A DNA stretch of 64,000 nucleotides from Gammaproteobacteria bacterium (GCA_026708185.1 JAPOVK010000019.1:186001-250000), one strand, 5' to 3'. Positions 39,882 through 49,732 are shown, counted from the first letter of the stretch. A program made the numbers and translations. Notes: generated by a model not told the origin, from the letters alone.

Positions 39882-40502
39882 TATTGATCTCCTACTGAGC
39901 TGTTACCGGGAGAGGGGCTCGGATTTCGGGCTTGGCACCTCACAAGTGTCGTCTTGCGCGCGCGAGGCTTGCGTACACCCGGGTGCGACTGCAGCCGTGT
40001 GGTTTTCGGGTCTCCCCCCGCGACGACGATGCAACCTAGCAAGAGATCTCGACCTTGGCAAGGCTGAACGTGGTGCGGCTCTCGGGCAGTACCAGCGGGC
40101 GATCAGCGTGCCCGAGGTCCTCTCGCGGACGCAGGTGCCGTCGCCCACGAACGAACAGCCGCCGCACCCATGGTTTGGACAGCCCGCCAAGCGTGCGCGA
40201 CGCCGGTCTTGCGCCGTAACGTACCGCCCGCCGGAGAGTCCCGTCCTGAAACGAAGCTGCAACCGGACGCGCCCGGCGGAAATCCAGGTTCGCGCGGGAC
40301 GACCTCCTCTGGTCCTCCTCAACGTCGCAAGCCTACGGGCGGCACGGTCCGCGAACGGCCCGGCACCAGCCCCTCAGCCCGCGCGCCGCTCCGGGGGCGG
40401 CTCACCGCGGTCGGAAGACGCCGGCTGTCTAGTCATTCGATAAACAACACCGGCCGCACGAGGCGTTGCGAGCCTCGCAGCGGTGCCGTACAGTGAGCCG
40501 CG

Positions 40503-42263
40503 TTGTCGCGCTCGACGCGATGGCGTTGCATCCGAGTAGAGGTCCGGTGTGCCGGGCCGACCTTGCGGCGGCACTGCGGAATGCGGCTGGATGGTACGCC
40601 TTCATGGACACCACGTTGGACGAAGCAATGCGGCACAGTACAGGCAGCGTTGGTTGCCTGTGCCGTGCGCGTCCCAGTTCTCGACGACGGCGGCGCAGAG
40701 GGGCCACCGTCATCCCCGACTACCGATGAGAGTGCTCCGCCAGTGGCCAGGCCCCTGAGCGAACGCGCGGCCCCCTTCGCCAAAGGTGTCTGGTGGGTCG
40801 GCTCGATGCTGGCGATCACGACCACCGTCGTGATCCTCTGGCAACGCGATGCCACGCCAGGCGCGCCTGATCCTTGCCTCGACGCGCCGGACACGGCCCG
40901 GGCGGAGATCCTATTCGATCTGACCAAGCCCGTGCGACCGGGGACGCTGGCGACCGGGCTGCTCGACGTGAGCCGACGGCTGCCGACCGGGGTCGAACTC
41001 CATATCCGCGCCGTGGTGGCCGCCAACGCGCCAACCACATTCCTCGGCGGGTTGTGCAGGTCCTACGACAACGAGGCGCTGCAGGTGACGACCGCCAAGG
41101 ACGGGCAAGCCGCGCCGCGCGACTGCCAAGACCTGCCGGCACAGCTTTCGCCGGCCCTCCGCGTGGCGGCGTCGGCCTATTGCACGCGCCGAGCGGCGGT
41201 CGCCGGGCGCCTCGAGGCGATGGCGGCATCGGAACGCCCCGTCGACACCGCGGACCTCATGGGCGCGATCGAGCGGTCCGTGCGTGAACTCGGCGCAGGG
41301 ACGCTTTTCATCGTCTCGGACATGCTCCAGCACACGACCGCGTACTCGCACCTCGACCTGGATCCCACGGAGTGGGCGTACACTGATTTCGCGGCTTCGC
41401 TCCCTGGACCGCCCGGCCCACGACCGCCCGGGTTGCGCGTTCACGTGCTGTACACGCCCAGGTTGGGGCTGACCGATGCACCACGGGCGTCGGCAGCGCA
41501 CCGGTCCTTCTGGCGGGCGTACTTCGACCCGGCGGACGTTGTCTTCGAGGACCGCGCGCCGCTTCCTGCCTACGTGGCAACGCCGCGCATGGACATCGAG
41601 GGCGAAGCGGCAGCCGTGGCGCAGCAGCGAGCGGAGATCGAACGTCGATACCGCGATGCTGCCCAGGAGCTGGCACGCGTCCTCGACCAGACCGAAGCGC
41701 TCACCCGCGAGAACCGCGACACCGCAGCGGCCAACGAAACGCTGGCTGCGGAGGTCGCCGACGTTCGTCGCAGCCGACTCGCCGCTACGGCCGAACGCCA
41801 CAGTCTGCAGGACGAGTGGGCCAGTCGGGTGGCCAGCGACGACGACCCATCATGGCAATCGGAATCGCTTCGCGTGGCCGCCGACACCGCGTGCAGCGTG
41901 CGCCTGCGACCGGAATTCGCTGCCGACCTGGACCGGGAACGCTACCTGGGTGGCCGCGGCGCGAACTACGGCGCCGGGGAGATCGTCGTCCGCTACGCGG
42001 TCAGTGCCGATGGCGTGCCGCTGGCGGCAACGCTCGTCGTCGACCGCGACCGCTCGGCCGCGACCCGCCCGCAACACTTTGCCGCACTCGCCGCGGACGC
42101 GACGCGGCTGGTGGGCAGCTGGCGCTTCCAAGTCGATTGCGCGCCGACCGCGGGGGTCGGCACGAACGGTTACGCCGCGGAGGCGACGGTCAGCTATCGC
42201 TTGGACTGCGTCGGCGCGCCGATACCGGCCTGCCGCACGATGTTTGCCGACGCTGTTCCCTAG
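40503..42263 (+). CDS. Membrane-anchored VWA-like, coiled-coil, TonB-C-like protein (paralog B)
   Basis: Same architecture as paralog A: TM GVWWVGSMLAITTTVVILW; AEILFDLTKPVRPGTLATGLLDVSRR; LFIVSDMLQHTTAYSHLDLDPTEW; LYTPRLGLTDAPRASAAHRSFWRAYF; C-terminal GEIVVRYAVSADGVPLAATLVVDRDR...LVGSWRFQVDC. True start probably downstream of 40503. Confidence 0.68.
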   Translation: MSRSTRWRCIRVEVRCAGPTLRRHCGMRLDGTPSWTPRWTKQCGTVQAALVACAVRVPVLDDGGAEGPPSSPTTDESAPPVARPLSERAAPFAKGVWWVGSMLAITTTVVILWQRDATPGAPDPCLDAPDTARAEILFDLTKPVRPGTLATGLLDVSRRLPTGVELHIRAVVAANAPTTFLGGLCRSYDNEALQVTTAKDGQAAPRDCQDLPAQLSPALRVAASAYCTRRAAVAGRLEAMAASERPVDTADLMGAIERSVRELGAGTLFIVSDMLQHTTAYSHLDLDPTEWAYTDFAASLPGPPGPRPPGLRVHVLYTPRLGLTDAPRASAAHRSFWRAYFDPADVVFEDRAPLPAYVATPRMDIEGEAAAVAQQRAEIERRYRDAAQELARVLDQTEALTRENRDTAAANETLAAEVADVRRSRLAATAERHSLQDEWASRVASDDDPSWQSESLRVAADTACSVRLRPEFAADLDRERYLGGRGANYGAGEIVVRYAVSADGVPLAATLVVDRDRSAATRPQHFAALAADATRLVGSWRFQVDCAPTAGVGTNGYAAEATVSYRLDCVGAPIPACRTMFADAVP

Positions 42264-42554
42264 GCGTGTCGCCCGGCAAGGCACCCAAACTCGGGACCGC
42301 GGAGCCCGGCCCGCACGCCCCACAGGGGTGGGCGTCCCGGGGAAGGGAGCTGCGGGGCGGTGCGGGCGCAGGCGTGGTCAATCACGCCGGGGCTGGTGGC
42401 TCGGCTCAGGGTCCGGCGAGAGCAACCCGCCATAGAACTCCACGGCTATCAAGTCCGACCGTCAAGGACCGGCTCGACATCCTGCGCACACTCCACCCCT
42501 GTGCGAGCCGTCCCCGTCGACGGTGACGCCGGCATCACCCTGCGATTGTCATTT

Positions 42555-43430
42555 TCAAAGTGCGCCGAACGACCGGCTCACAGCCAGCCCGAAGACGCCC
42601 GAGGCGGCCGTGTTACGGCCGTCGATGACGCGCGAGTGGAACGTACTGACGCCGAAGCCGCCCACGTTGAAGAAGGCCCTGACGCCGATGGCCTGGTGGT
42701 CCTCGTCGAGTTCAGGGAACCTTGCCGGCGTGAAGTCCGGCGCGCCGATGTCGAGTTCGCCGCGCGAGTCGACGAGGCGATAGTCGAGGCCGATCGTGAC
42801 CACGCCACCAACAAGCCAAAGGGCCGCGAGGTTGGCGAACCACTCCGACGGTATGTCGCTCTCCCGGTACCGCTGGCCAACCTCACAGGACAGGCCGAGG
42901 CGACCGGCGAAGAACCGGCCAACGATCGCCGAGAACTCGTAGCCGCTTCCACCGTCGCCCAGCGAGTTGATCTGACCGGTCTCGTAGTCCCCGGACGCGA
43001 TGCCACCAAGTCGGACGGCGATCGACGGGACGGCTCCCATGGTCTCGTCGGTCAGGCGCCGGGTGATGCCGACGCTCGCGTCGGTCATGCCGCGAAAGCT
43101 GGCCGACATGGTCGGGATCCCGGGCCCGGTCACAAACTCGCTTCTCGCCCACCCGGTCTGAAGGTCCACGGCCCAGCCGTCGGCGAGCGCGTAGTTCGCG
43201 TTGATCCACACGGTCCCCTGCGACAGGTCCGCGGCACCCGGGGTCGGACGCTTTCGATCCGCGGCGTAGAACTCGTCCGCGGACTGGTGGACGAGCGAAA
43301 CGCTGACATAGCCGGATCCGGGCTCGGGCAGCCAGGCAGTGCCGTCGGCAGCCGCGGCGCTGGTCAGCAGAAGAACCAGACACGCGGCCAGGCCTCCGGC
43401 ACGGCCTACGGAGACTCGTTCGAACATCAC
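42555..43430 (-). CDS. Exported outer-membrane beta-barrel protein
   Basis: Signal peptide (GGLAACLVLLLTSAAAADG) and alternating strands ending SRVIDGRNTAASGVFGLAVSRSFGAL. Confidence 0.65.
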   Translation of the reverse strand: MMFERVSVGRAGGLAACLVLLLTSAAAADGTAWLPEPGSGYVSVSLVHQSADEFYAADRKRPTPGAADLSQGTVWINANYALADGWAVDLQTGWARSEFVTGPGIPTMSASFRGMTDASVGITRRLTDETMGAVPSIAVRLGGIASGDYETGQINSLGDGGSGYEFSAIVGRFFAGRLGLSCEVGQRYRESDIPSEWFANLAALWLVGGVVTIGLDYRLVDSRGELDIGAPDFTPARFPELDEDHQAIGVRAFFNVGGFGVSTFHSRVIDGRNTAASGVFGLAVSRSFGAL

Positions 43431-43439
43431 ATTGGCTCC

Positions 43440-43808
43440 CTACAATCTGTAACGCCGGGCAAGGTATGCCCGCACAGCCGCCACGTTGGCGACCGCTTCC
43501 TCCGGGTTGTCGCCGAAAAGGACTCGGATGTGTAGATCGTCCGAGAGGTTCTGCCCGTGGTCGGACAGCGCCGTGTCAAGACTTCGCTTCAGTTCGCGTG
43601 CCCGATCCCGGTTGAAACCCCGGCGTGAGATGGGGCACTTCCGGCACACCAGCTCCCGGAAGAGCAGTCGCTTGCCGAGCGTGTACGCGCCGCGTTCACT
43701 CAAGGGACCCATACCAGGTCCGACCGAACCAGATCCGTGGGCGGAGGCGGTTGCGAGATGCACGACCACTCCAAGCACAATGCCCCAGAAAACACCCTTT
43801 GCCATCAA
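43440..43808 (-). CDS. Small exported protein with one CxxC motif
   Basis: MMAKGVFWGIVLGVVVHLATASAHGSGSVGPGMGPLSERGAYTLGKRLLFRELVCRKCPISRRGFNRDRARELKRSLDTALSDHGQNLSDDLHIRVLFGDNPEEAVANVAAVRAYLARRYRL; 10 nt from the barrel gene. Confidence 0.65.
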   Translation of the reverse strand: MMAKGVFWGIVLGVVVHLATASAHGSGSVGPGMGPLSERGAYTLGKRLLFRELVCRKCPISRRGFNRDRARELKRSLDTALSDHGQNLSDDLHIRVLFGDNPEEAVANVAAVRAYLARRYRL

Positions 43809-44221
43809 GCAAGCCTCCTATTGCTGCGCTCGCGCACCGGCCCAGCGACACAACGCGATCCTATCGCTCGGTGGTGGCATGCACAAGGCACAAACCCATT
43901 TCCTCGGCCCTTTTTCGGCAGGGCCTCGTGGTCGGCGAGCGGAGCCGCCGCGCAGACGACCAGCCAACGTGAACAGCGTGTGCGATCGTCAGCAGGCAGT
44001 CTGGATCACAGCACGACGGCCGCCAATTGGCTGCTATGACGGTCCGGCCTTCGCGCCGGACGATCCGTCCGCCTGGCAACGATGCGACATCGTCGCGCAA
44101 GGTGTCCCTTACGGACTACCACAGTTTGTCCCGCCGTCAAGGATGTTCCCGGGTTACACCCCGGCAGGACAAGGCTGCGGGTTGCACGCACGCCGTGCCG
44201 GGGTTACAGTCCACCGCGTCC

Positions 44222-44758
44222 TTGCTGGTCGAGACGGATTTCGTGCTAGTCGGCTATGCATGCGCTGCCACGGATGGCGAGTCCTTGCGTTTGCAGCATC
44301 ATGCCCTGGCGGTCGAAGGCTGCGGGCGGATCCTCGCGGAACCGGTCGCCCTGCACCCGCGATCCGCTCGCCTCGATACGATCCTCGACGAACTCCGACC
44401 CGGCGATACGCTAGTGGTGTGCCGACTCGAGGTCCTGGCCGGCTCGCTGGAGGAACTCGTCGACTGCGCCGTCACGCTCCGTGTGCGGAACGTGGGACTT
44501 CGGAGTCTCGCCGAGCGCATCGACACCGACGCGCCTGACGGCGACCTGATCTACGATATGTTCGGCGTGTTGGCGGCATTCACGCCCGCCGTCAACCGTT
44601 ACGGCGAGCGGCCGACAGCCGTGTCGGCCCGCCGACCGTTCCCGTCCCAGTCCGGGGCCGTCGGCGATGTGGTCATCGCGCCACGACCCCGCACCCGTTC
44701 GCGCCACGAGCGAACCTCCATCGCGGCACGCAAACAGATGGGCGCGCTCGAGACCTAG
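44222..44758 (+). CDS. Degenerate serine-recombinase (resolvase) N-terminal-domain protein
   Basis: VLVGYACAATDGESLRLQHHALAVEGCGRILAEPVALHPRSARLDTILDELRPGDTLVVCRLEVLAGSLEELVDCAVTLRVRNVGLRSLAERIDTDAPDGDLIYDMFGVLAAFTPAVNR. Start approximate; the ORF is open from 44027. Confidence 0.65.
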   Translation: MLVETDFVLVGYACAATDGESLRLQHHALAVEGCGRILAEPVALHPRSARLDTILDELRPGDTLVVCRLEVLAGSLEELVDCAVTLRVRNVGLRSLAERIDTDAPDGDLIYDMFGVLAAFTPAVNRYGERPTAVSARRPFPSQSGAVGDVVIAPRPRTRSRHERTSIAARKQMGALET

Positions 44759-45276
44759 CTGGCTCGAGCGCGGCCGCGAACACTCTCGGAGTCCCTGCGG
44801 GCGAGCCTGAGCAGCCACGCCATTACGCAACGGCCCGGGCTGCGACCCTTTGTATGGCCTGCCTGGTGACAGCTCGACGCATCGTCAGCGTCTACCGTCC
44901 ACCAACCATGTGTCCGATTCACCGACGCGGGGCGGGCGTCGGCAGAGCAGGAGCATGTCTGCGCCTAGGTTTCGGGCTGTGGTGGCCGCGGCGGCGGTGC
45001 CATCGGCCTCGCGGCGATCATGGCGACCGGCGAGCCGCCCAGTCGCGAGATCGTCGTGGCGGCCATACTCTCGGCTGTTCACCTTGCTGCCGTGTTGACC
45101 GCCGCGACGTGGTTGCATCGGGACTACGCGGCTTTGAGGGCGTCGTCCGGGTCGCGTGCGTCGTCCTCGGGTTCCGTGGACTGTCGGCGACGTCCCGCTC
45201 GGAGGTGTGGGCCTCCTTTTTACATCTCGGCGCTGGCCTGCCGTGCGCGAGACAGGCGCGTGCGGATTCATCCATT

Positions 45277-45296
45277 TCTTGACTGACTAGTCAGTC
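45277..45296. promoter_or_regulatory. Perfect 20-bp palindrome TTGACTGACTAGTCAGTCAA (motif A), operator-like
   Basis: Read directly from the sequence. Confidence 0.7.
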
Positions 45297-45310
45297 AATT
45301 TCCTAAAGGT

Positions 45311-45330
45311 TTGTCGTGCGCGCACGACAA
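45311..45330. promoter_or_regulatory. Perfect 20-bp palindrome TTGTCGTGCGCGCACGACAA (motif B), operator-like
   Basis: Read directly; 14 bp after motif A and followed by an AT-rich stretch. Confidence 0.7.
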
Positions 45331-45639
45331 CATTAACCAAGTATTTGATTTTTAGTAATGTTTTCTGAATGCACTCGAACGCTTGCGCCTCCCATGGCAA
45401 CCGGTCGCGAGCGACAAGCGGCCCGCACACTTACCAGCCCCAAACCGGCTGCTCTCCACCTGCACGCCAAGTTCTTCCGGTGCACACCGGAAGCGGCGGT
45501 CGGGACCGCCGTTCAACCGGGACTTGGTCGCGACGGAGACTTGGCCGCCTTTTCATTCTCGTTCGTCCGAGTCGCAGTCGGGGCTACCTGGCCAGGCGCG
45601 GCGCGGTCGGCGCCGCCGAGCCCCCTCGCCGGCTTTCGG

Positions 45640-46917
45640 GGCGACGGAGCTTACCGCGCGCCTCGGGCAGCAGTCCTGACTGGCGTCCTCTGTACGCTTG
45701 TCGTCGTCGTGGCTGGCTGCGGAGGAGGCGGTTCGGGAGATCCGCCGCCCCCGCCCAACCGAGCGCCGACGGCGGCTTCACAGCGAGTCCGGACGGCGGT
45801 AGCCCGCCGCTCGCGGTGGCCTTCGACGCCTCCGCGTCCCGCGACGCCGACGGGTCGATCAACAGCTACGCGTGGGATTTCGGTGACGGCGCCACGGGCT
45901 CCGGACGCACGGCAATGCACACGTTCGCGAACTCCGGCGCCTATCGCGTTCAACTGACCGTCGCGGACGACTCCGGCGCAGAGGCCGGCACATCCCGTGA
46001 TCTCGTGGTCAACCATCCGCCCATGGCACGCATCGTCGCGGACCCCGTCGGTGGCGCGGCACCCCTGACGGTGACGTTCGACGCGTCGGAGTCCTCGGAC
46101 GAGGACGGCGACCCGGTGGCGTTCGCGTGGGACGTTGCCGGGTTGACGGTGTCCGCCGGGACGACGGTCGGGCACACGTTCCCCGAACCAGGCATCTACG
46201 CCGTACGGCTCACCGTCACGCGGGCGAGGCGCAGGTGGACTGCAGCGTCGACCGGCTCCCTTTCCTGGGGAACCGGTTCCCACGCCCACTGTCGAAGACG
46301 TCATGTCCCGTGTGCTCGTCTCGCACCGCTGGATGGGCGACAGCCTGCAGGAACTGCTGGAACGCCTGCCGGGCGACGTGCGGATGCTGGCGCGTTCGCT
46401 CACGGCCATCGTGATCGCGAGCGACATCCGTCCCGCGTACTACTGGCCGCGAACCGGCGCGCTCTACCTGGACGCCGAGTACTTCTGGCGGACGCCGGAA
46501 GAGCGGGCGAAGGATGTCGCAATCGTCGGAACCGAGGGGGACGCCCGCGGAGTCGCCGTGGTGGCCTGGGGGCAGCGCGGGCGCATGACCGATCCCAACG
46601 TCGTCGATCGGACGCGGTTCGTGATCGACGCGATCTACCCGGACGACCTGGGGCAACTCCACCGCTACCTGGACGCCCGGCCCGCGCCGCTCCCGATGCG
46701 GCCCGGCGACACCTGGGCGGAGAACGTCGTGCTGGATGGCGGCGCCCAATTCAACGTGCCGCCACCCCATTCCGCGGGGGGCCGCGCGAGCGGTGTTCCG
46801 AGCGCTCGATCGACGCTGGTCGGGTGTCTACGCGCGGACGGCCTTCCGGCGGCGTTCCGCGAACGTCTGGGCGTCGTTGGCCCGCAATTCCCGATCGTTG
46901 GAGACACAACACAATGA
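45640..46917 (+). pseudogene. PKD-domain lipoprotein reading into a conserved domain, broken by three apparent -1 frame shifts
   Basis: TGVLCTLVVVVAGCGGGGSGDPPPPPNRAPTAA (lipobox), then another frame FTASPDGGSPPLAVAFDASASRDADGSINSYAWDFGDGATGSGRTAMHTFANSGAYRVQLTVADDSG (PKD) plus a second PKD, then another frame GEAQVDCSVDRLPF, then MSRVLVSHRWMGDSLQELLERLPGDVRMLARSLTAIVIASDIRPAYYWPRTGALYLDAEYFWRTPEE. Confidence 0.55.
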
Positions 46918-47282
46918 GAGCGATCCTGTTGATTCTCGGGCTCGGCTTCCTGGGCGGCTGCGCGAGCCTGCAGCGCGTAGAGTTGCCGGTGGACGAACTG
47001 CACGCCAGCATCCGCGCGGGCGAACTCGCCCGTCCGGGCGAACGGGTTTCGTTGGTAACGGTCGACGGGACGGAACACACCTTCGAGGTCGCCGGGGTGG
47101 ACCGCGACCACATCCGCGGCGAGTCGGTGACGGTGCGGATCGAGGACGTCGTCCTCGTGCGGATGGAGGAGTTCAGCGTCGTCCGGACGGCGGCGCTCGT
47201 CGCCGGTACCGCGACGGCCGCCTACGTTGCGCTGGCGGTGGTGGCCGCACTCTCAATCATCGACGACCTCGACGCGCTGTGA
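46914..47282 (+). CDS. Small lipoprotein with C-terminal TM segment
   Basis: MRAILLILGLGFLGGCASLQRVELPVDELHASIRAGELARPGERVSLVTVDGTEHTFEV...AALVAGTATAAYVALAVVAALSII; ATGA overlap with the preceding ORF stop. Confidence 0.7.
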   Translation: MRAILLILGLGFLGGCASLQRVELPVDELHASIRAGELARPGERVSLVTVDGTEHTFEVAGVDRDHIRGESVTVRIEDVVLVRMEEFSVVRTAALVAGTATAAYVALAVVAALSIIDDLDAL

Positions 47283-47317
47283 TGTCTCGGTAAGCCACCT
47301 ATTCGCAGCGGAACGAG

Positions 47318-49732
47318 CTAAAAGCTCGCGCGCACCTTCAAGCCGACGGTCCTCGGCGGATTCGTCCACGTGTGCCAGCTTCCCGCCTGGAACACCGAGT
47401 CGAACACAAGGGTGTTCAGCCGACGATCCGCGAGGTTGCGGCCCCACGCGACAATCTCGTAGCGACCATCGACGCTGCGCACGCCGACCTGGGCGTTGAA
47501 GAGGCCGAAGCCCTCCCGGAACTTCTCGGGATCGAGGTCCGATCCCGTGTTCACCTCGCCGATGTAGAACCAGTTCGCGTTGGCGAGGAAGCGCCAGCCG
47601 GCACCGGGCAGGTCTCGCTCGAAGAACGCGGACACGCTGCTCTGCCACAAGGGCGACTGGGTCAGGCGCTTGCCGGCCAGGTGCGCGTTGGCGGCCGCAA
47701 GATCGTCGCCGTAGCGCGTGTCGGCGTATGTGACGCCCGCAGTGAGATACAGATCGCCGCTCGGCGCGAAGCTTGACTCGATCTCGACGCCTCGCGCCAC
47801 CGCCTCCTTGACGTTGCCGACGGTGAAGCCGAGCCCCGTAAAGGTGTTGAGCTGGAAATCCGTGAAAGTCGTGTGGAACGCCGCGCTGTTGATCGTCAGC
47901 CGCCGGTCCAGGAACTGCCCCTTGAGTCCGAACTCCAGCGAGTCGGAGGTCTCGGGACCGAAGTGACTCTGGTCGACGAGGTTGCCGGCCGCGTCGCGGT
48001 TGCCCACCGCCTCCTGGTCGAGGTTGAAGCCGCCCGCCTTGTAGCCGCGGGCGTAGCTGGCATACAAGCGCATGTCGTCGTCTAGGGACCACGCAGCCTT
48101 GAGCGTGCCGGTCAGCTTCGACTCGTCTGCGACGTTGTTGTAGCTGGCGTTGTCGCAAAGCGAGCCGATGGGTACGAAGTTGCAGAACGGATCGCTGACC
48201 GATTCGCCGAACGGCGCGCCGTTGATGATGGCGCCGGCGTCCTTCTCCTCGCTGGAATAGCGCAGACCGAGCACGATCTCCGCGCTCTCGCCGACCTTCC
48301 AGACGTCGTGGGAGAACAACGACCAGCCCGTGGTGTCGGAGAAGTAGACGGCGTCGTAGCCCTGGCCAGGGATCCCCCGGCCCGCGGGGTCCCCGTCGAG
48401 AAGCGGCGCGACCTGGGGTGCGCCGATGATCGTCGCGAGGTAGGTGGCACCGTCCGCCGCGAACCCGATGATCTCGTCGGACTCGAGCTCCTCGGTGTAG
48501 AAGTAGGCTCCGACAAGCCAGGTGAACCGGTCGTTATCCCCGTAGAGCTGGAACTCCTGCGAGAGGTTCCTGAACGACTCGTCGGTGTCGGTGGGCGCCG
48601 CGATGTCCGCGTTCGTGAAGTCGACGTCCTGGTCCCGCGACACCTCGAAGTTGCGCAGCGCGGAGATGGACCGGAAGGTCGCGCCCCCGGGCGTTCGCCA
48701 GGTCACGTCGACGGACTGGCCCGTGTCGTCGACGACTTCGAACGGTTCGGAGTTGACGCCCACATTCTGTGGGCCGTCCACCTCGAAAGGCGTGATGTCC
48801 CCGCCGAGGGCGGCAACGACGGGGCTAGTGGGACCGGTGATCCAGAACGCCGCTGGGCAGCAGCTCTCGTCCTTGTCCGTCTTGTCCACGATGACACGCA
48901 CGTCTACGTCCAGACTCGGCGTCCAGAGAAGCTGGGCGCGGACCGAGGAGCGGTCCCGATTGTCGTAGGCGGCGTCGGTATCGATGTTCTCGTAGTAGCC
49001 GTCGCGCTGGCGGTGCGCGATGCTCAAGCGCCCGGCAAGGACGTCGTCGGAGAGCACGGCGTTGGCGACAAGGCCGTACTCCCTCGATTCGAGGTTCCCC
49101 AAGCCGGCGCTGACGGAGAGGGAGTTCTCGAACTCCGGCTTCCTGGTGATGATGTTGACGGCGCCCGCCACCGTGTTCTTGCCGAACAGCGTGCCCTGGG
49201 GGCCGCGCAGGATCTCCACCCTGTCGAGGTCCGTCAGGTCGTTGAAGGCGAGGCCTGCCCGGGACCGGTAGATGCCGTCGATGAAGGTGCCCACGGCCGC
49301 TTCGAGGCCCGGGTTGTTGCCGGTCGTGCCGACGCCGCGGATGCGCAGCGTCCCGCCATTGGTCGTGCTGTTCGAGTTGTAGACGACGACGGATGGCGCG
49401 ACCTCCATGAGGCCGTAGATGTCCTGCACTCCCCTTGCCGCCAGGTCTTCCCCCGCGATCGCCGAGACGGCGATGGGCACGTCCTGGATCGACTCCTCGC
49501 GCTTGGTCGCGGTCACGATGATCGTCTCGATGGCGTCGGTCTCCGCCGTCTGGGCGGACACCTGGACTGGCAAAGCCATGAGTCCTAGCACGACCACGAG
49601 GACAAGCTGACTCCAAGGTCCGCGATGTCTCCGGAACCAACAAGGCGTTCGGCGACTGGGGGCCGGCCGGTTCAATGAGCGCAGGGGTTTCGATCCCGGC
49701 GTACGCGTTGGCAAACGGGTCTCTTGCTTCAT
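47318..49732 (-). CDS. TonB-dependent receptor
   Basis: ETIIVTATKREESIQDVPIAVSAIAGEDLAARGVQDIYGLMEVAPSVVVYNSN...LDRVEILRGPQGTLFGKNTVAGAVNIITRKP; SD before ATG at 49732. Confidence 0.94.
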   Translation of the reverse strand: MKQETRLPTRTPGSKPLRSLNRPAPSRRTPCWFRRHRGPWSQLVLVVVLGLMALPVQVSAQTAETDAIETIIVTATKREESIQDVPIAVSAIAGEDLAARGVQDIYGLMEVAPSVVVYNSNSTTNGGTLRIRGVGTTGNNPGLEAAVGTFIDGIYRSRAGLAFNDLTDLDRVEILRGPQGTLFGKNTVAGAVNIITRKPEFENSLSVSAGLGNLESREYGLVANAVLSDDVLAGRLSIAHRQRDGYYENIDTDAAYDNRDRSSVRAQLLWTPSLDVDVRVIVDKTDKDESCCPAAFWITGPTSPVVAALGGDITPFEVDGPQNVGVNSEPFEVVDDTGQSVDVTWRTPGGATFRSISALRNFEVSRDQDVDFTNADIAAPTDTDESFRNLSQEFQLYGDNDRFTWLVGAYFYTEELESDEIIGFAADGATYLATIIGAPQVAPLLDGDPAGRGIPGQGYDAVYFSDTTGWSLFSHDVWKVGESAEIVLGLRYSSEEKDAGAIINGAPFGESVSDPFCNFVPIGSLCDNASYNNVADESKLTGTLKAAWSLDDDMRLYASYARGYKAGGFNLDQEAVGNRDAAGNLVDQSHFGPETSDSLEFGLKGQFLDRRLTINSAAFHTTFTDFQLNTFTGLGFTVGNVKEAVARGVEIESSFAPSGDLYLTAGVTYADTRYGDDLAAANAHLAGKRLTQSPLWQSSVSAFFERDLPGAGWRFLANANWFYIGEVNTGSDLDPEKFREGFGLFNAQVGVRSVDGRYEIVAWGRNLADRRLNTLVFDSVFQAGSWHTWTNPPRTVGLKVRASF

